A program made the translations under genes and the position numbers. Below the pieces are notes generated by a model. It had not been told where the DNA came from. It was given only the letters and a program-made list of their open reading frames with translations, and ran no database searches. Positions 8,111-15,596 of a stretch of DNA of 39,238 nucleotides are shown here, piece by piece (position 1 is the first letter of the stretch; each line of letters begins with the position of its first letter). This DNA is from an uncultured Collinsella sp. (GTDB lineage: Bacteria > Actinomycetota > Coriobacteriia > Coriobacteriales > Coriobacteriaceae), in the NCBI GenBank assembly GCA_902491895.1, contig CABUJH010000014.1, positions 1 to 39,238 of the forward strand, written 5' to 3'.

Positions 8111-9322
8111 TTAAAGAGAGAATAGGCGTGCAGTGACCGTCTCTGGTATACCCTGGCTGTTGCGCACCGTGGCGTACGTAAGGAATGAGTCCGATTTTCC
8201 CGCCGTAGCTGGATAATCGCCATACTCCAAAGCGCGGTCGGGCGACAGCAGCGAGCCATAGGTCTTGGCAGAGGTGTCGATCAGGAAATGCGACGCCTGT
8301 ACCTTAACAAGGTATTTATTCTTCTTGCCAGCCGCACATGCGAGCGGCTCGCGTGACAGAAAGAGGTACGGCCCTCCCTCATTACCGATATACGTGCCCA
8401 TATTGCCCAGGCTGCCCACGCCGCTATAGGCCGCCTCGATAGAAAACACGAAGGTATCGCCCATATACACGGCCTCGAAAGGCGAGACTGACGAGGGAAG
8501 GACTAGCTGGGCACGCTTGGTGTTGTTGCCGTCGGTCAGATCGATTGCCGTTATGCCGTAGTAGACGCCCTCGTCGTTGCGGACACGCGGCGAGATGGTC
8601 AAAATGCCGTCGCTCGCGCGCGGGGCCGATGCAAAGCGGCCCGTCGATTTCCAAATTGTCTCGGCCTTGGATTCATCAAGTGAGCGACGATAGCAAAACG
8701 AATCACTACTCGTTTTATTGCCGCCTGCCGAAGGCATTTTATACCAGATGACTGATGACCCGAACGCCGTAAACAGGGGCGGATCATAGTCCTTGCCACC
8801 TCGATCGAGCTCAACCACATCGCCAGAGAGCGAAGCGCCCGACAGATTTTGAGCGTAGAGCTTCCACGATGAATTGGCAAAGTTCATCTCAACCCACGCG
8901 AATACGCCGTCGCCGGCGCGGACATCGTAGAATGCATATCCCGTGCCCTCGACAGGATCCTCGATTAATGTGGTAAGCGAGCCATCGCCCAGATTGAGCA
9001 CACCGAGCGTGTTGGCGTGCAATGCCGATGCGGGCGCCATCATCGCCGCGGCGTAATCGCCGTCGCAGTAGTACAGCAGCGTACCCAGAGGCAGCGTCCA
9101 CGACGCCGCCGGCTCAAGATCGATGTCGACAGCCTCATACTCATCCGTAATCGAGATAATTTTGGAATCGTCCTTGATAACCTGCGGCTCGCCGGCGGCA
9201 TCATCGCTGGTACCCGTTTTTTTCGAGCATCCGGCAAGCACCGTGGCAGCGCCCGCGGCAGCCCCACCGAGCACAAAGCCGCGACGCGATATTCCGTTCT
9301 TGATGTGATCGGCGATACCCAT
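8111..9322 (-). CDS. Tat-exported lipoprotein, possible beta-propeller
   Basis: 403 residues. SRRGFVL (12-18) is a twin-arginine signal, followed by a hydrophobic stretch and the lipobox LAGC (29-32). The protein is therefore expected to be folded in the cytosol, exported by Tat and lipid-anchored at Cys 32. The rest has repeated short beta-strand patterns (for example GVLNLGDGSLTTLI, GVFAWVEM, VIWYKMP, GILTISPRV), suggesting a TolB-like propeller, but no catalytic motif is visible. Its ATG overlaps the stop of the TSCPD gene (TAATG), so the two are translationally coupled. Function unknown. Confidence 0.85.
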   Translation of the reverse strand: MGIADHIKNGISRRGFVLGGAAAGAATVLAGCSKKTGTSDDAAGEPQVIKDDSKIISITDEYEAVDIDLEPAASWTLPLGTLLYYCDGDYAAAMMAPASALHANTLGVLNLGDGSLTTLIEDPVEGTGYAFYDVRAGDGVFAWVEMNFANSSWKLYAQNLSGASLSGDVVELDRGGKDYDPPLFTAFGSSVIWYKMPSAGGNKTSSDSFCYRRSLDESKAETIWKSTGRFASAPRASDGILTISPRVRNDEGVYYGITAIDLTDGNNTKRAQLVLPSSVSPFEAVYMGDTFVFSIEAAYSGVGSLGNMGTYIGNEGGPYLFLSREPLACAAGKKNKYLVKVQASHFLIDTSAKTYGSLLSPDRALEYGDYPATAGKSDSFLTYATVRNSQGIPETVTARLFSL

Positions 9323-9585
9323 TAGGCGATCTCGGCGCGAGCGGCCTCGATGGCGCGCGTAAGCTGGTCGGCGCAGGAGGTCTTTTTCATACCGCAGGTA
9401 TTACCGGCGAGAACCTCGATTACGCGATCGGCAGGAGCGCCCTCGACCAGCTTGGAGATTGCCTTGAGATTGCCGTCGCAGCCACCGGTAAACTCAACGC
9501 CTATCACCTTGTTGCCGTCATCGGAAAGGTCAAGGTGAATATTGCGAGCACACACGCCCTGAGGCTTGTAATCAAACGAAATCAT
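9322..9585 (-). CDS. TSCPD domain-containing protein
   Basis: 87 residues, matching the whole length of small TSCPD proteins related to the C-terminal domain of vitamin B12-dependent ribonucleotide reductases. Four Cys are seen: one in VCARNI, one in TGGCDGN, and Cys in NTCGMKKTSCADQL; the last gives a variant of the TSCPD motif. Such Cys may bind metal. It overlaps the start of the Tat lipoprotein gene by one base. Its biochemical role is unknown. Confidence 0.85.
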   Translation of the reverse strand: MISFDYKPQGVCARNIHLDLSDDGNKVIGVEFTGGCDGNLKAISKLVEGAPADRVIEVLAGNTCGMKKTSCADQLTRAIEAARAEIA

Positions 9586-9649
9586 GCGATCCCCTCTCAG
9601 AATGTTATTCGAGACGACTATTATCCCCGTCTTTCCCTAAATGCAACGA

Positions 9650-9687
9650 GGCGCTTTGCCGGCAACACACATTACCAGCAAAGCGCC
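9650..9687 (-). terminator. Hairpin downstream of purB, possible terminator
   Basis: Perfect ten-base arms GGCGCTTTGC (9650-9659) and GCAAAGCGCC (9678-9687). On the minus strand it is followed by TCGTTGCATTT rather than a clean T-run, so termination would be imperfect. Confidence 0.5.
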
Positions 9688-9713
9688 CTAAAAAGCTAAC
9701 GTTATGCCCGAAC

Positions 9714-11060
9714 CTACTCGAAGCTCAGCTGCTCCAGACGATCAAAGACCGTGTCGATACGGGTGAGGAAGTCCCATGGATCAAAGATCTCGTCGAGCTT
9801 CTCCTGGCTGACGGTGCAGCGCGGGTCGGCCTCGAGACGCTCCTTAAAGGTGGGGCCGGAGACACAATCCTGTACCTCGTGCCAGGTTGCCATGGCGTTC
9901 TCCTGCACAATGGCGTACGCGTCCTCGCGGGTGATGCCCGTATCGACGAGGGCGAGCAGCACCTTGGAGGAGAAGATGAGGCCGCGGGTCTTATTGAGGT
10001 TGGCCATCATGCGGGCAGGGTACAGCTGCAGGCCGTCGATAACGCGGATGAGGCACTGGAACATGTGGTCGAGTGCGATGAAGCTATCGGCCTGGGCGAC
10101 ACGCTCGGCAGAGGAGTGCGAAATGTCACGCTCGTGCCACAGGGCGACGTTATCGAAGGCGACCTGGGCGTTGGACTTCACGACGCGCGACAGACCGCAG
10201 ACCTTCTCCATGGTGATGGGATTGCGCTTGTGCGGCATGGCGGAGCTGCCCTTTTGGCCCTTACGGAACGGCTCCTCGGCCTCGAGCGTATCAGTCTTCT
10301 GCAGATTGCGGACCTCGGTCGCGATGCGCTCGCAGGTGGCTGCGGTGGTGGCGAGAACGCCGGCGAGATAGGCGTGATGGTCGCGGCTGATAACCTGCGT
10401 GGACAGCGGGTCGTGAACCAGGCCCAGGTGCTCGCAGACGTACTCCTCGACAAACGGCTCGATGGAGCTGTACGTGCCGACAGCGCCCGAGATGGCACCA
10501 AAGGCAACGTTCTTGCGGGCATCCTCAAGACGGTCCAGATCGCGCTTGAGCTCCCAGGCCCAAGAGCCAAACTTCATGCCAAAGGTCATCGGCTCGGCAT
10601 GGATGCCATGAGTACGGCCGGCGCAGAGCGTGTTGCGCTCCTCAAAGGCGCGACGCTTGCAGATCTCGCCGAGTTTCTTGACGTCCTCGATGATCAGGTC
10701 GCAGGCCTGGGTGAGCTGGTAGCACAGGGCCGTGTCGCCCAGATCGGAGCTGGTCATGCCATAGTGAACCCAGCGGCTGGGCTTGGGGTCGTCCTCGGGA
10801 ACATCGGCATCGATGTATTCCTTCATGTTGGTCAGAAAGGCAATGACGTCGTGGCGCGTGACTTCCTCGATCTCATCGACCTTCGCCTTCTCAAAGTTGG
10901 CATGGTCGCGGATCCACTGGGCCTCGTCTTTGGAAATACCGATCTTGCCGAGCTCCGCCTGGGCCTCGCAGGCCAGAACCTCGATCTCCTGCCAAATGGC
11001 GTACTTGTTCTCGAGGGAGAAGATGTGTCCCATCTCCGGGCGGGTATAGCGATCGATCAT
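9714..11060 (-). CDS. purB: Adenylosuccinate lyase
   Basis: 448 residues, cytosolic tetramer in the family. It cleaves fumarate from SAICAR and from adenylosuccinate, serving both IMP and AMP synthesis. The signature SSAMPHKRNP carries the mobile-loop catalytic Ser. TSSDLGDTA, GRTHGIHAEP and DISHSSAERV are further family blocks. A longer frame starts at 11126, but the ATG at 11060 is preceded by AGGAG (11066-11070) and matches the family N-terminus (IDRYTRPEM). TACAAT at 11105-11110 on the minus strand may be its -10 box. Together with purC this gives the SAICAR make-and-cleave steps within 6 kb. Confidence 0.97.
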   Translation of the reverse strand: MIDRYTRPEMGHIFSLENKYAIWQEIEVLACEAQAELGKIGISKDEAQWIRDHANFEKAKVDEIEEVTRHDVIAFLTNMKEYIDADVPEDDPKPSRWVHYGMTSSDLGDTALCYQLTQACDLIIEDVKKLGEICKRRAFEERNTLCAGRTHGIHAEPMTFGMKFGSWAWELKRDLDRLEDARKNVAFGAISGAVGTYSSIEPFVEEYVCEHLGLVHDPLSTQVISRDHHAYLAGVLATTAATCERIATEVRNLQKTDTLEAEEPFRKGQKGSSAMPHKRNPITMEKVCGLSRVVKSNAQVAFDNVALWHERDISHSSAERVAQADSFIALDHMFQCLIRVIDGLQLYPARMMANLNKTRGLIFSSKVLLALVDTGITREDAYAIVQENAMATWHEVQDCVSGPTFKERLEADPRCTVSQEKLDEIFDPWDFLTRIDTVFDRLEQLSFE

Positions 11061-11158
11061 AGCGGCTCCTTTTTGGTTATTGGCACGTTGGTCGTAACCC
11101 AACCATTGTACCGTGCGCAGGTGCAAGTATGGGCAGCAGGCATTAACCTAACATTTTG

Positions 11159-11432
11159 GAATTGGAGCGACCATGAGGACGTCCGCGCATTTGCTTCGCA
11201 AATACGCACCGGCTGCGGTCGGCAGACCCGGTCCGCACACACGCACGGGCACAGCGGGTTGGACCCGACGTTCCCGAGGTCCCCCGTACTCGATGGAGCG
11301 GGCAACGGGACATCCGCGTATTTGCTTCGCAAATACGCACCGGCTTCAGGCGCCTGTCGGCGCCTTCGCCTGCTCGCTACAAACGCTTCGCGTTTGCTTA
11401 ACGCTCGCACCCTGGCGGGTTCGAGCCCCGGC
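11159..11432 (-). repeat. Tandem degenerate tRNA-Gly 3'-tail units with GNA-loop hairpins
   Basis: Positions 11294-11311 repeat exactly the last 18 bases of the tRNA-Gly gene (TGGAGCGGGCAACGGGAC, also at 11486-11503), and 11163-11180 is a weaker copy. Each is followed by a near-perfect hairpin, 11185-11207 and 11316-11338, with the core GCTTCGC. A third hairpin (AAACGC/GCGTTT, same core) is at 11381-11395. T-arm-like blocks occur at about 11415-11430 and, more diverged, near 11256-11274. No gene is seen in this stretch. Confidence 0.8.
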
Positions 11433-11442
11433 GCTTGGTAGT

Positions 11443-11474
11443 AAAAAGCACGGCAACGTAACGCTGCCGTGCTT
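11443..11474 (-). terminator. Rho-independent terminator of tRNA-Gly
   Basis: On the minus strand the stem AGCACGGCA/TGCCGTGCT is followed by TTTTTA, about ten bases after the tRNA CCA. Confidence 0.88.
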
Positions 11475-11485
11475 GTGCTTTTTAC

Positions 11486-11560
11486 TGGAGCGGGCAACGG
11501 GACTCGAACCCGCGAGTGTCAGCTTGGGAAGCTGATGCCTTACCACTTGGCGATGCCCGC
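11486..11560 (-). tRNA. tRNA-Gly (anticodon CCC)
   Basis: 75 bases with encoded CCA (11486-11488). The acceptor stem GCGGGCA pairs with TGCCCGC, discriminator T, T-arm GCGGGTTCGAGTCCCGT. The anticodon stem TCAGC/GCTGA encloses the loop TTCCCAA, giving anticodon CCC. Promoter and terminator lie close, so it is a single-gene unit. Confidence 0.95.
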
Positions 11561-11573
11561 TTGTGTGTTGGCT

Positions 11574-11603
11574 AGTATAACGCGGTTGTCTTGTTCGATA
11601 CAA
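11574..11603 (-). promoter_or_regulatory. Promoter of tRNA-Gly
   Basis: On the minus strand TTGTAT (11598-11603), 18 bases, TATACT (11574-11579), with 13 bases between the -10 box and the tRNA 5' end. Confidence 0.6.
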
Positions 11604-11857
11604 GGGTGGTGATGCTTGTTTTAGCTGTGGAGATTCGTTTGAAAATCGCGTCAATTGTGGAGACGAGGACCTTTAACCTCCTGTTCTCCCTATCTTCTAC
11701 CTGCACTTTTGCTTGATTGTTGTATTTGAGCTCAATTTGTCAGGAATTGGGCAAGCTTTTGGTCAGGCTCCGGTACTTACCCGCATGAACCTCGGGGGTA
11801 GCCTCATCCTACGCGTCGCAGCCTCCCCGTGCGGCGCACGAGGGATAAGGAGCAGCC
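11604..11857. other. Intergenic region upstream of the surface protein gene
   Basis: The tRNA-Gly promoter fires leftward from the left edge of this region; the surface protein is read to the right. No convincing gene is present. I could not assign a promoter for the surface protein, although the segment near 11710-11765 is AT-rich. AAGGAG at 11846-11851 is the ribosome binding site of the next gene. Confidence 0.4.
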
Positions 11858-14800
11858 ATGTCCAACGCACCCACGCACTCTGTCCACAGCGCAATCGCAA
11901 CAGGTCCGCTGCTCCTGCTCCTCTTCCTGCTTTTCGGCTGCCTGGCACCGGGAACTGCATTTGCCGTTGATGGCTACGATCAGCTCGGCTTCCGCACTAT
12001 TAGCGATGATTGTGGGCCCTTCCTCATCGGCAAGTATGAAGCTCAAGACGCCTCGATTGCCTACTGCATGAACCAGGAGCGCCCCGGCCCCACCAAGCCG
12101 GGCGGCCCATGGCTCAACTTTGATCAGGGCTGGGTGTGGCTCGACGACGAGTTCGCGGCAATCGTTTGTCACGGATATCCTACCGCCACGTCGTTTGGCG
12201 GTTACCATCTTTCACCCGATCGCGCCCGCGCCGCCACCCAGCTTGCCGTATGGATGCTCAACGGCACTACCCATGTCGACGGTACCTACTCTTACACGAC
12301 CGCTCAGGGCAAAACCAAGAGTGGGCACTTTACCACTGACAATGAAGTCGTGGCGGCGGCGCGGTGGCTCCACGACAGCGCAAAATCAGGAAGCATCAAA
12401 GCCGCTCCGCACCGCGCGCGGCGCTATCTAGGAGCCGTATCGGGCGGCAGCAAACGTCAGGACATGCTCTATGTACTGCCGGCGGTCTCTGTTTCCTTCC
12501 AAAAGCAGTCTGCAAACGCTGCCATTACCAGCGGAAACAATACTTATCAGTTTGCCGGGGCAACATTCGATGTTTTTGAGAGCGCCAGCGGCGCGCGTGT
12601 CGGCACCATCAAGATGGACAGCAACGGTCGAGCGCAAGCAACACTTCTGCCCAACACGGCATACTACCTAGTTGAAACGAAGGCGCCGGCCGGCTATGTC
12701 CCCCGCCACGATCGTATTGCCTTTACCACGGGGAATGACGGCGGGCGGGTCGCCATTGATGAACAGCCCGGCACCATCAACCTGCGTATCGTAAAACTCG
12801 ATGCCGCGACGAATGCCGGCCCCCAGGTGGGATCTTCACTCGCAGGAGCAGAGTTCACGTGTGTGTCGCAATCAACCCCTGGATGGGCACAAATCCTCAC
12901 GACCGACGAAAGCGGTCGGGCCGCCCTCGCCGATGTCCCCTTAGGAACCTTTACCATCTACGAATCAAAAGCCCCCGAGGGCTACCTGCCATCCAACGAC
13001 AGCTGGACCTATACCGTTGGAGCCGACCAGCTCGGCGATTCAGGCGTGGTCGAGATCGAATCTCGCGTTTCCGATATCCCCATTGCGTTTAACCTTGAGA
13101 TTTCCAAATTCAAGGATTACGGCAATAGCGACCAATCCGGCCTGGAGCAGCCGGCGGGTGGTGTTGTCTTTGAGGTTGTCAGCAACAGCTCTCAGCAGGT
13201 TGTTGGCACACTGATCACAAACATCTATGGCTTTGCCTCCACCAAAGATCAGCCCGAAGCATGGTTCGGCACAGGCAAGCGACCCGCCGGTGTCCACGGA
13301 GCCGTCCCATACGACCGTGCCGGCTACACGGTTCGCGAGGTTCCGGAAACCGTCCCCGAGGGTTTTAAACGTGCAGGGGAATGGACCGTCGGGGCCAATC
13401 AGATTTCCGACGGCGCCGAGCTTCAATATATCGTGGACAACCACGCTCTGTCGACGCATCTCCAGATTGTAAAACGCGATGCCCAAACAGGCGCTTCTGT
13501 TCCCCTAGCCGGATTCACCTTCCAACTCCTCGACAGCAATCACGAACCTGTCTCACAAACTTGCTGGTATCCAGCACATAACGTAATGGACACCTTTACG
13601 ACTGACGCGACCGGGACCGTCACACTGCCCGAATCGCTCGTGCCGGGCACCTATTATGTACGCGAAACCTCGGCCAAAGAGCCCTATCTTGTCGGCGAAG
13701 AGATCGAGGTAAACATACCCGCCGACATGAACCTAACGCCCGTTGCAATCGCCTCGTATTATGACCACGCCGCGACCGGAAACATCAGGATCGTTAAAAC
13801 CGATGCCATAGACGGCAGCAGCCTCGCGGGCGCCGTCTTTGAGATCCGTGCCTCGGGTGATATCGTGCGCCCCGACGGTAGCATTGCCGCGCTCGACGGT
13901 GAGACTGTCGCGACCGTCACGACGGATGAAACTGGAGAAGCACGCGCGGGCAACCTCCCACTGGGATCTGGCACCGCACGCTACGAGGTTGTCGAGACTC
14001 AAGCGCCGGCAGGCTTCTTGCTCGATCAGACAACCCATATTGTCGACCTTACTTATGCCGACCAGAAAACACCCGTTGTAGAAGCACGGCTTAACGTGTC
14101 CGACGATTACACCAAGGTTGATATCTCCAAGGTCGATGCAAGCGGTGAGCAGGAAGTGGAAGGCGCACAGCTCGCCTTATATGGTCCCGATAAAACCGAA
14201 ATAGACTCCTGGACCTCATCCGACAAGCCACACCGCGTCGAACATCTTGCACCCGGCACCTACTCGTTGCGCGAAATGATGTCTCCGCGGACCTATGACC
14301 TTGCCGAGGAGATAACGTTTGAAATAAAGGATACGGGAGAAGTCCAATCCGTCGCGATGAAGGATGCGCCCATCGAGATCAAGGGGCAGGTCGACAAGCG
14401 TCAGGAACTTGTCCAACCTATCGAAAAGGGCCTGTTGGCTAACGGCGATGGTAAAAACCGTGCCGCAATGCAAACCAATACGGATGGGCTTTTCTCCTAT
14501 ACCATCGACGCTCGAAACGATTCAACTACCTGGGTTGATGAGTTCACAATTACCGATGATCTTGAGTGTGCCGAGGACGATACGGCGAGATTCGTCTCAA
14601 TCGAAACCCCCGTCGCCATCGGCGACCTCAATGGTCTGTGCAACGTGTGGTATCGCACGACGCCGTTGGACTCGACAGACGTCGATGAGCCGGCAAACGC
14701 GACACTTGACGATGGGCACGAAAATCCTTGGCTTGAGTCCGACGAAGTAAGGGAGAGTCTGGGTGAGGATTGCCGCCTCGTCGATTACGACGGCTGGCAC

Positions 14801-15289
14801 CTCTGGAAGGCGGATGTCTCGACCACGGAATCCACCACACTCGAGGCGAAAGAACTCGACCTTGCGTCCAATACCGTCGTAACGGGCATTCGAATTGAAT
14901 ACGGTGCGGTAGCCGCCGACTTTACGACTCGAAGCGATGTGGATTCTTGGACCCGCGATGATCTCAAAGATGAGCACGACGACCTTGACGATGCCAAAGC
15001 AATCCTTGGCACAGACGCTCGGGGCGCAGTCGTACACATGCAGGCAACATCGGCTTATACGCCCCAAACCGCACTCACCAACAGCGCGCGCGTCGATCTT
15101 TGCCGCAACGGTGGCGGCGATAAACTTGAGTCACATGACGAGGACAGCGTCATTCAACGCTGTACCCTACCGCAGGACCTACCGGCAACAGGATCAGTTC
15201 CCATCGCCGCTTGCATCACCGCGCTCCTGACCTCGGGTGCCGCAGCCCTATGGTTCGCTCGCCTTAGGTCGATCCCAAAGAAGCGCTAG
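11858..15289 (+). CDS. LPXTG-anchored surface protein with thioester domain and SpaA/Cna-B repeats
   Basis: 1143 residues. A signal peptide is predicted with cleavage after AFA (about residue 36). The mature N-terminus has Cys 70 in AYCMN and Gln 128 in TQLAVW, the pattern of a thioester domain in which Cys and Gln form a reactive bond used for covalent attachment to host surfaces. At least five SpaA-like domains follow, with the Lys (IVKLDA, IVKRDA, IVKTDA) and Glu (YESKAPEGY, VETKAPAGY, VETQAPAGF) expected for isopeptide bonds, then a larger domain of about 230 residues. The C-terminus is LPATG (1108-1112), a hydrophobic helix and a basic tail, so sortase should anchor it to the wall. No sortase gene is in the window. 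Start ATG with AAGGAG six bases upstream. It may be a stand-alone adhesin or a pilus tip protein. Confidence 0.93.
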   Translation: MSNAPTHSVHSAIATGPLLLLLFLLFGCLAPGTAFAVDGYDQLGFRTISDDCGPFLIGKYEAQDASIAYCMNQERPGPTKPGGPWLNFDQGWVWLDDEFAAIVCHGYPTATSFGGYHLSPDRARAATQLAVWMLNGTTHVDGTYSYTTAQGKTKSGHFTTDNEVVAAARWLHDSAKSGSIKAAPHRARRYLGAVSGGSKRQDMLYVLPAVSVSFQKQSANAAITSGNNTYQFAGATFDVFESASGARVGTIKMDSNGRAQATLLPNTAYYLVETKAPAGYVPRHDRIAFTTGNDGGRVAIDEQPGTINLRIVKLDAATNAGPQVGSSLAGAEFTCVSQSTPGWAQILTTDESGRAALADVPLGTFTIYESKAPEGYLPSNDSWTYTVGADQLGDSGVVEIESRVSDIPIAFNLEISKFKDYGNSDQSGLEQPAGGVVFEVVSNSSQQVVGTLITNIYGFASTKDQPEAWFGTGKRPAGVHGAVPYDRAGYTVREVPETVPEGFKRAGEWTVGANQISDGAELQYIVDNHALSTHLQIVKRDAQTGASVPLAGFTFQLLDSNHEPVSQTCWYPAHNVMDTFTTDATGTVTLPESLVPGTYYVRETSAKEPYLVGEEIEVNIPADMNLTPVAIASYYDHAATGNIRIVKTDAIDGSSLAGAVFEIRASGDIVRPDGSIAALDGETVATVTTDETGEARAGNLPLGSGTARYEVVETQAPAGFLLDQTTHIVDLTYADQKTPVVEARLNVSDDYTKVDISKVDASGEQEVEGAQLALYGPDKTEIDSWTSSDKPHRVEHLAPGTYSLREMMSPRTYDLAEEITFEIKDTGEVQSVAMKDAPIEIKGQVDKRQELVQPIEKGLLANGDGKNRAAMQTNTDGLFSYTIDARNDSTTWVDEFTITDDLECAEDDTARFVSIETPVAIGDLNGLCNVWYRTTPLDSTDVDEPANATLDDGHENPWLESDEVRESLGEDCRLVDYDGWHLWKADVSTTESTTLEAKELDLASNTVVTGIRIEYGAVAADFTTRSDVDSWTRDDLKDEHDDLDDAKAILGTDARGAVVHMQATSAYTPQTALTNSARVDLCRNGGGDKLESHDEDSVIQRCTLPQDLPATGSVPIAACITALLTSGAAALWFARLRSIPKKR

Positions 15290-15298
15290 CGCGATGAA

Positions 15299-15335
15299 AA
15301 AGCGGGCGAGCCAGTCCCCCTGGCTCGCCCGCTTT
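15299..15335. terminator. Bidirectional terminator between convergent genes
   Basis: A perfect 16-base arm beginning AAAGCGGGCGAGCCAG with a five-base loop. TTTTT follows on the minus strand and a short TTTC on the plus strand. It separates the surface protein gene from the small membrane protein gene ending at 15357. Confidence 0.88.
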
Positions 15336-15356
15336 CAATCATGTAAATCGCCGTAT

Positions 15357-15575
15357 CTACTCTGCTGACGAAGATCCACCATCAACGATTGCCTGCTCGG
15401 ACTCAGGAATCCCATCGGCACCCGTACTCTGTTCTTGCTCCACCTCTTCGCTGATTGCGGAGGCGGGGGTCGAGCCCTTTGCACCCACGATGTAGGCAGC
15501 CCCAAATCCTAACGCAATGGCAATCAAGGTCAAAATCACGTAGACAGGCCAATGGCGCTTAATATACGAAAACAC
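15357..15575 (-). CDS. Small single-pass membrane protein, function unknown
   Basis: 72 residues. A short basic N-terminus (YIKRHW) is followed by a hydrophobic helix (about 10-31) and an acidic Ser/Glu-rich tail, which by the positive-inside rule should face outward. GTG start with AAGGAG six bases upstream. It lies about 20 bases after the stop of the large M28-like protein gene and is probably cotranscribed. It may be an accessory subunit of that protein, but there is no direct evidence. Confidence 0.72.
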   Translation of the reverse strand: MFSYIKRHWPVYVILTLIAIALGFGAAYIVGAKGSTPASAISEEVEQEQSTGADGIPESEQAIVDGGSSSAE

Positions 15576-15596
15576 GTTGACTCCTTAGAGCTCCGT

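Noticed and set aside
9879..11441. Long plus-strand frame of 520 codons opposite purB
   Set aside because: It lies antisense to a clear purB and has no recognisable domain; long antisense frames are common in GC-rich genes.
12000..15289. Possible CRISPR or tandem DNA repeats in the surface protein gene
   Set aside because: The SpaA domains are similar at protein level only; no regular DNA repeats or spacers.
11486..15289. Genomic island integrated at tRNA-Gly carrying the adhesin
   Set aside because: The duplicated tRNA tail lies on the other side of the tRNA from the adhesin, and there is no integrase or far-side attachment site in the window.
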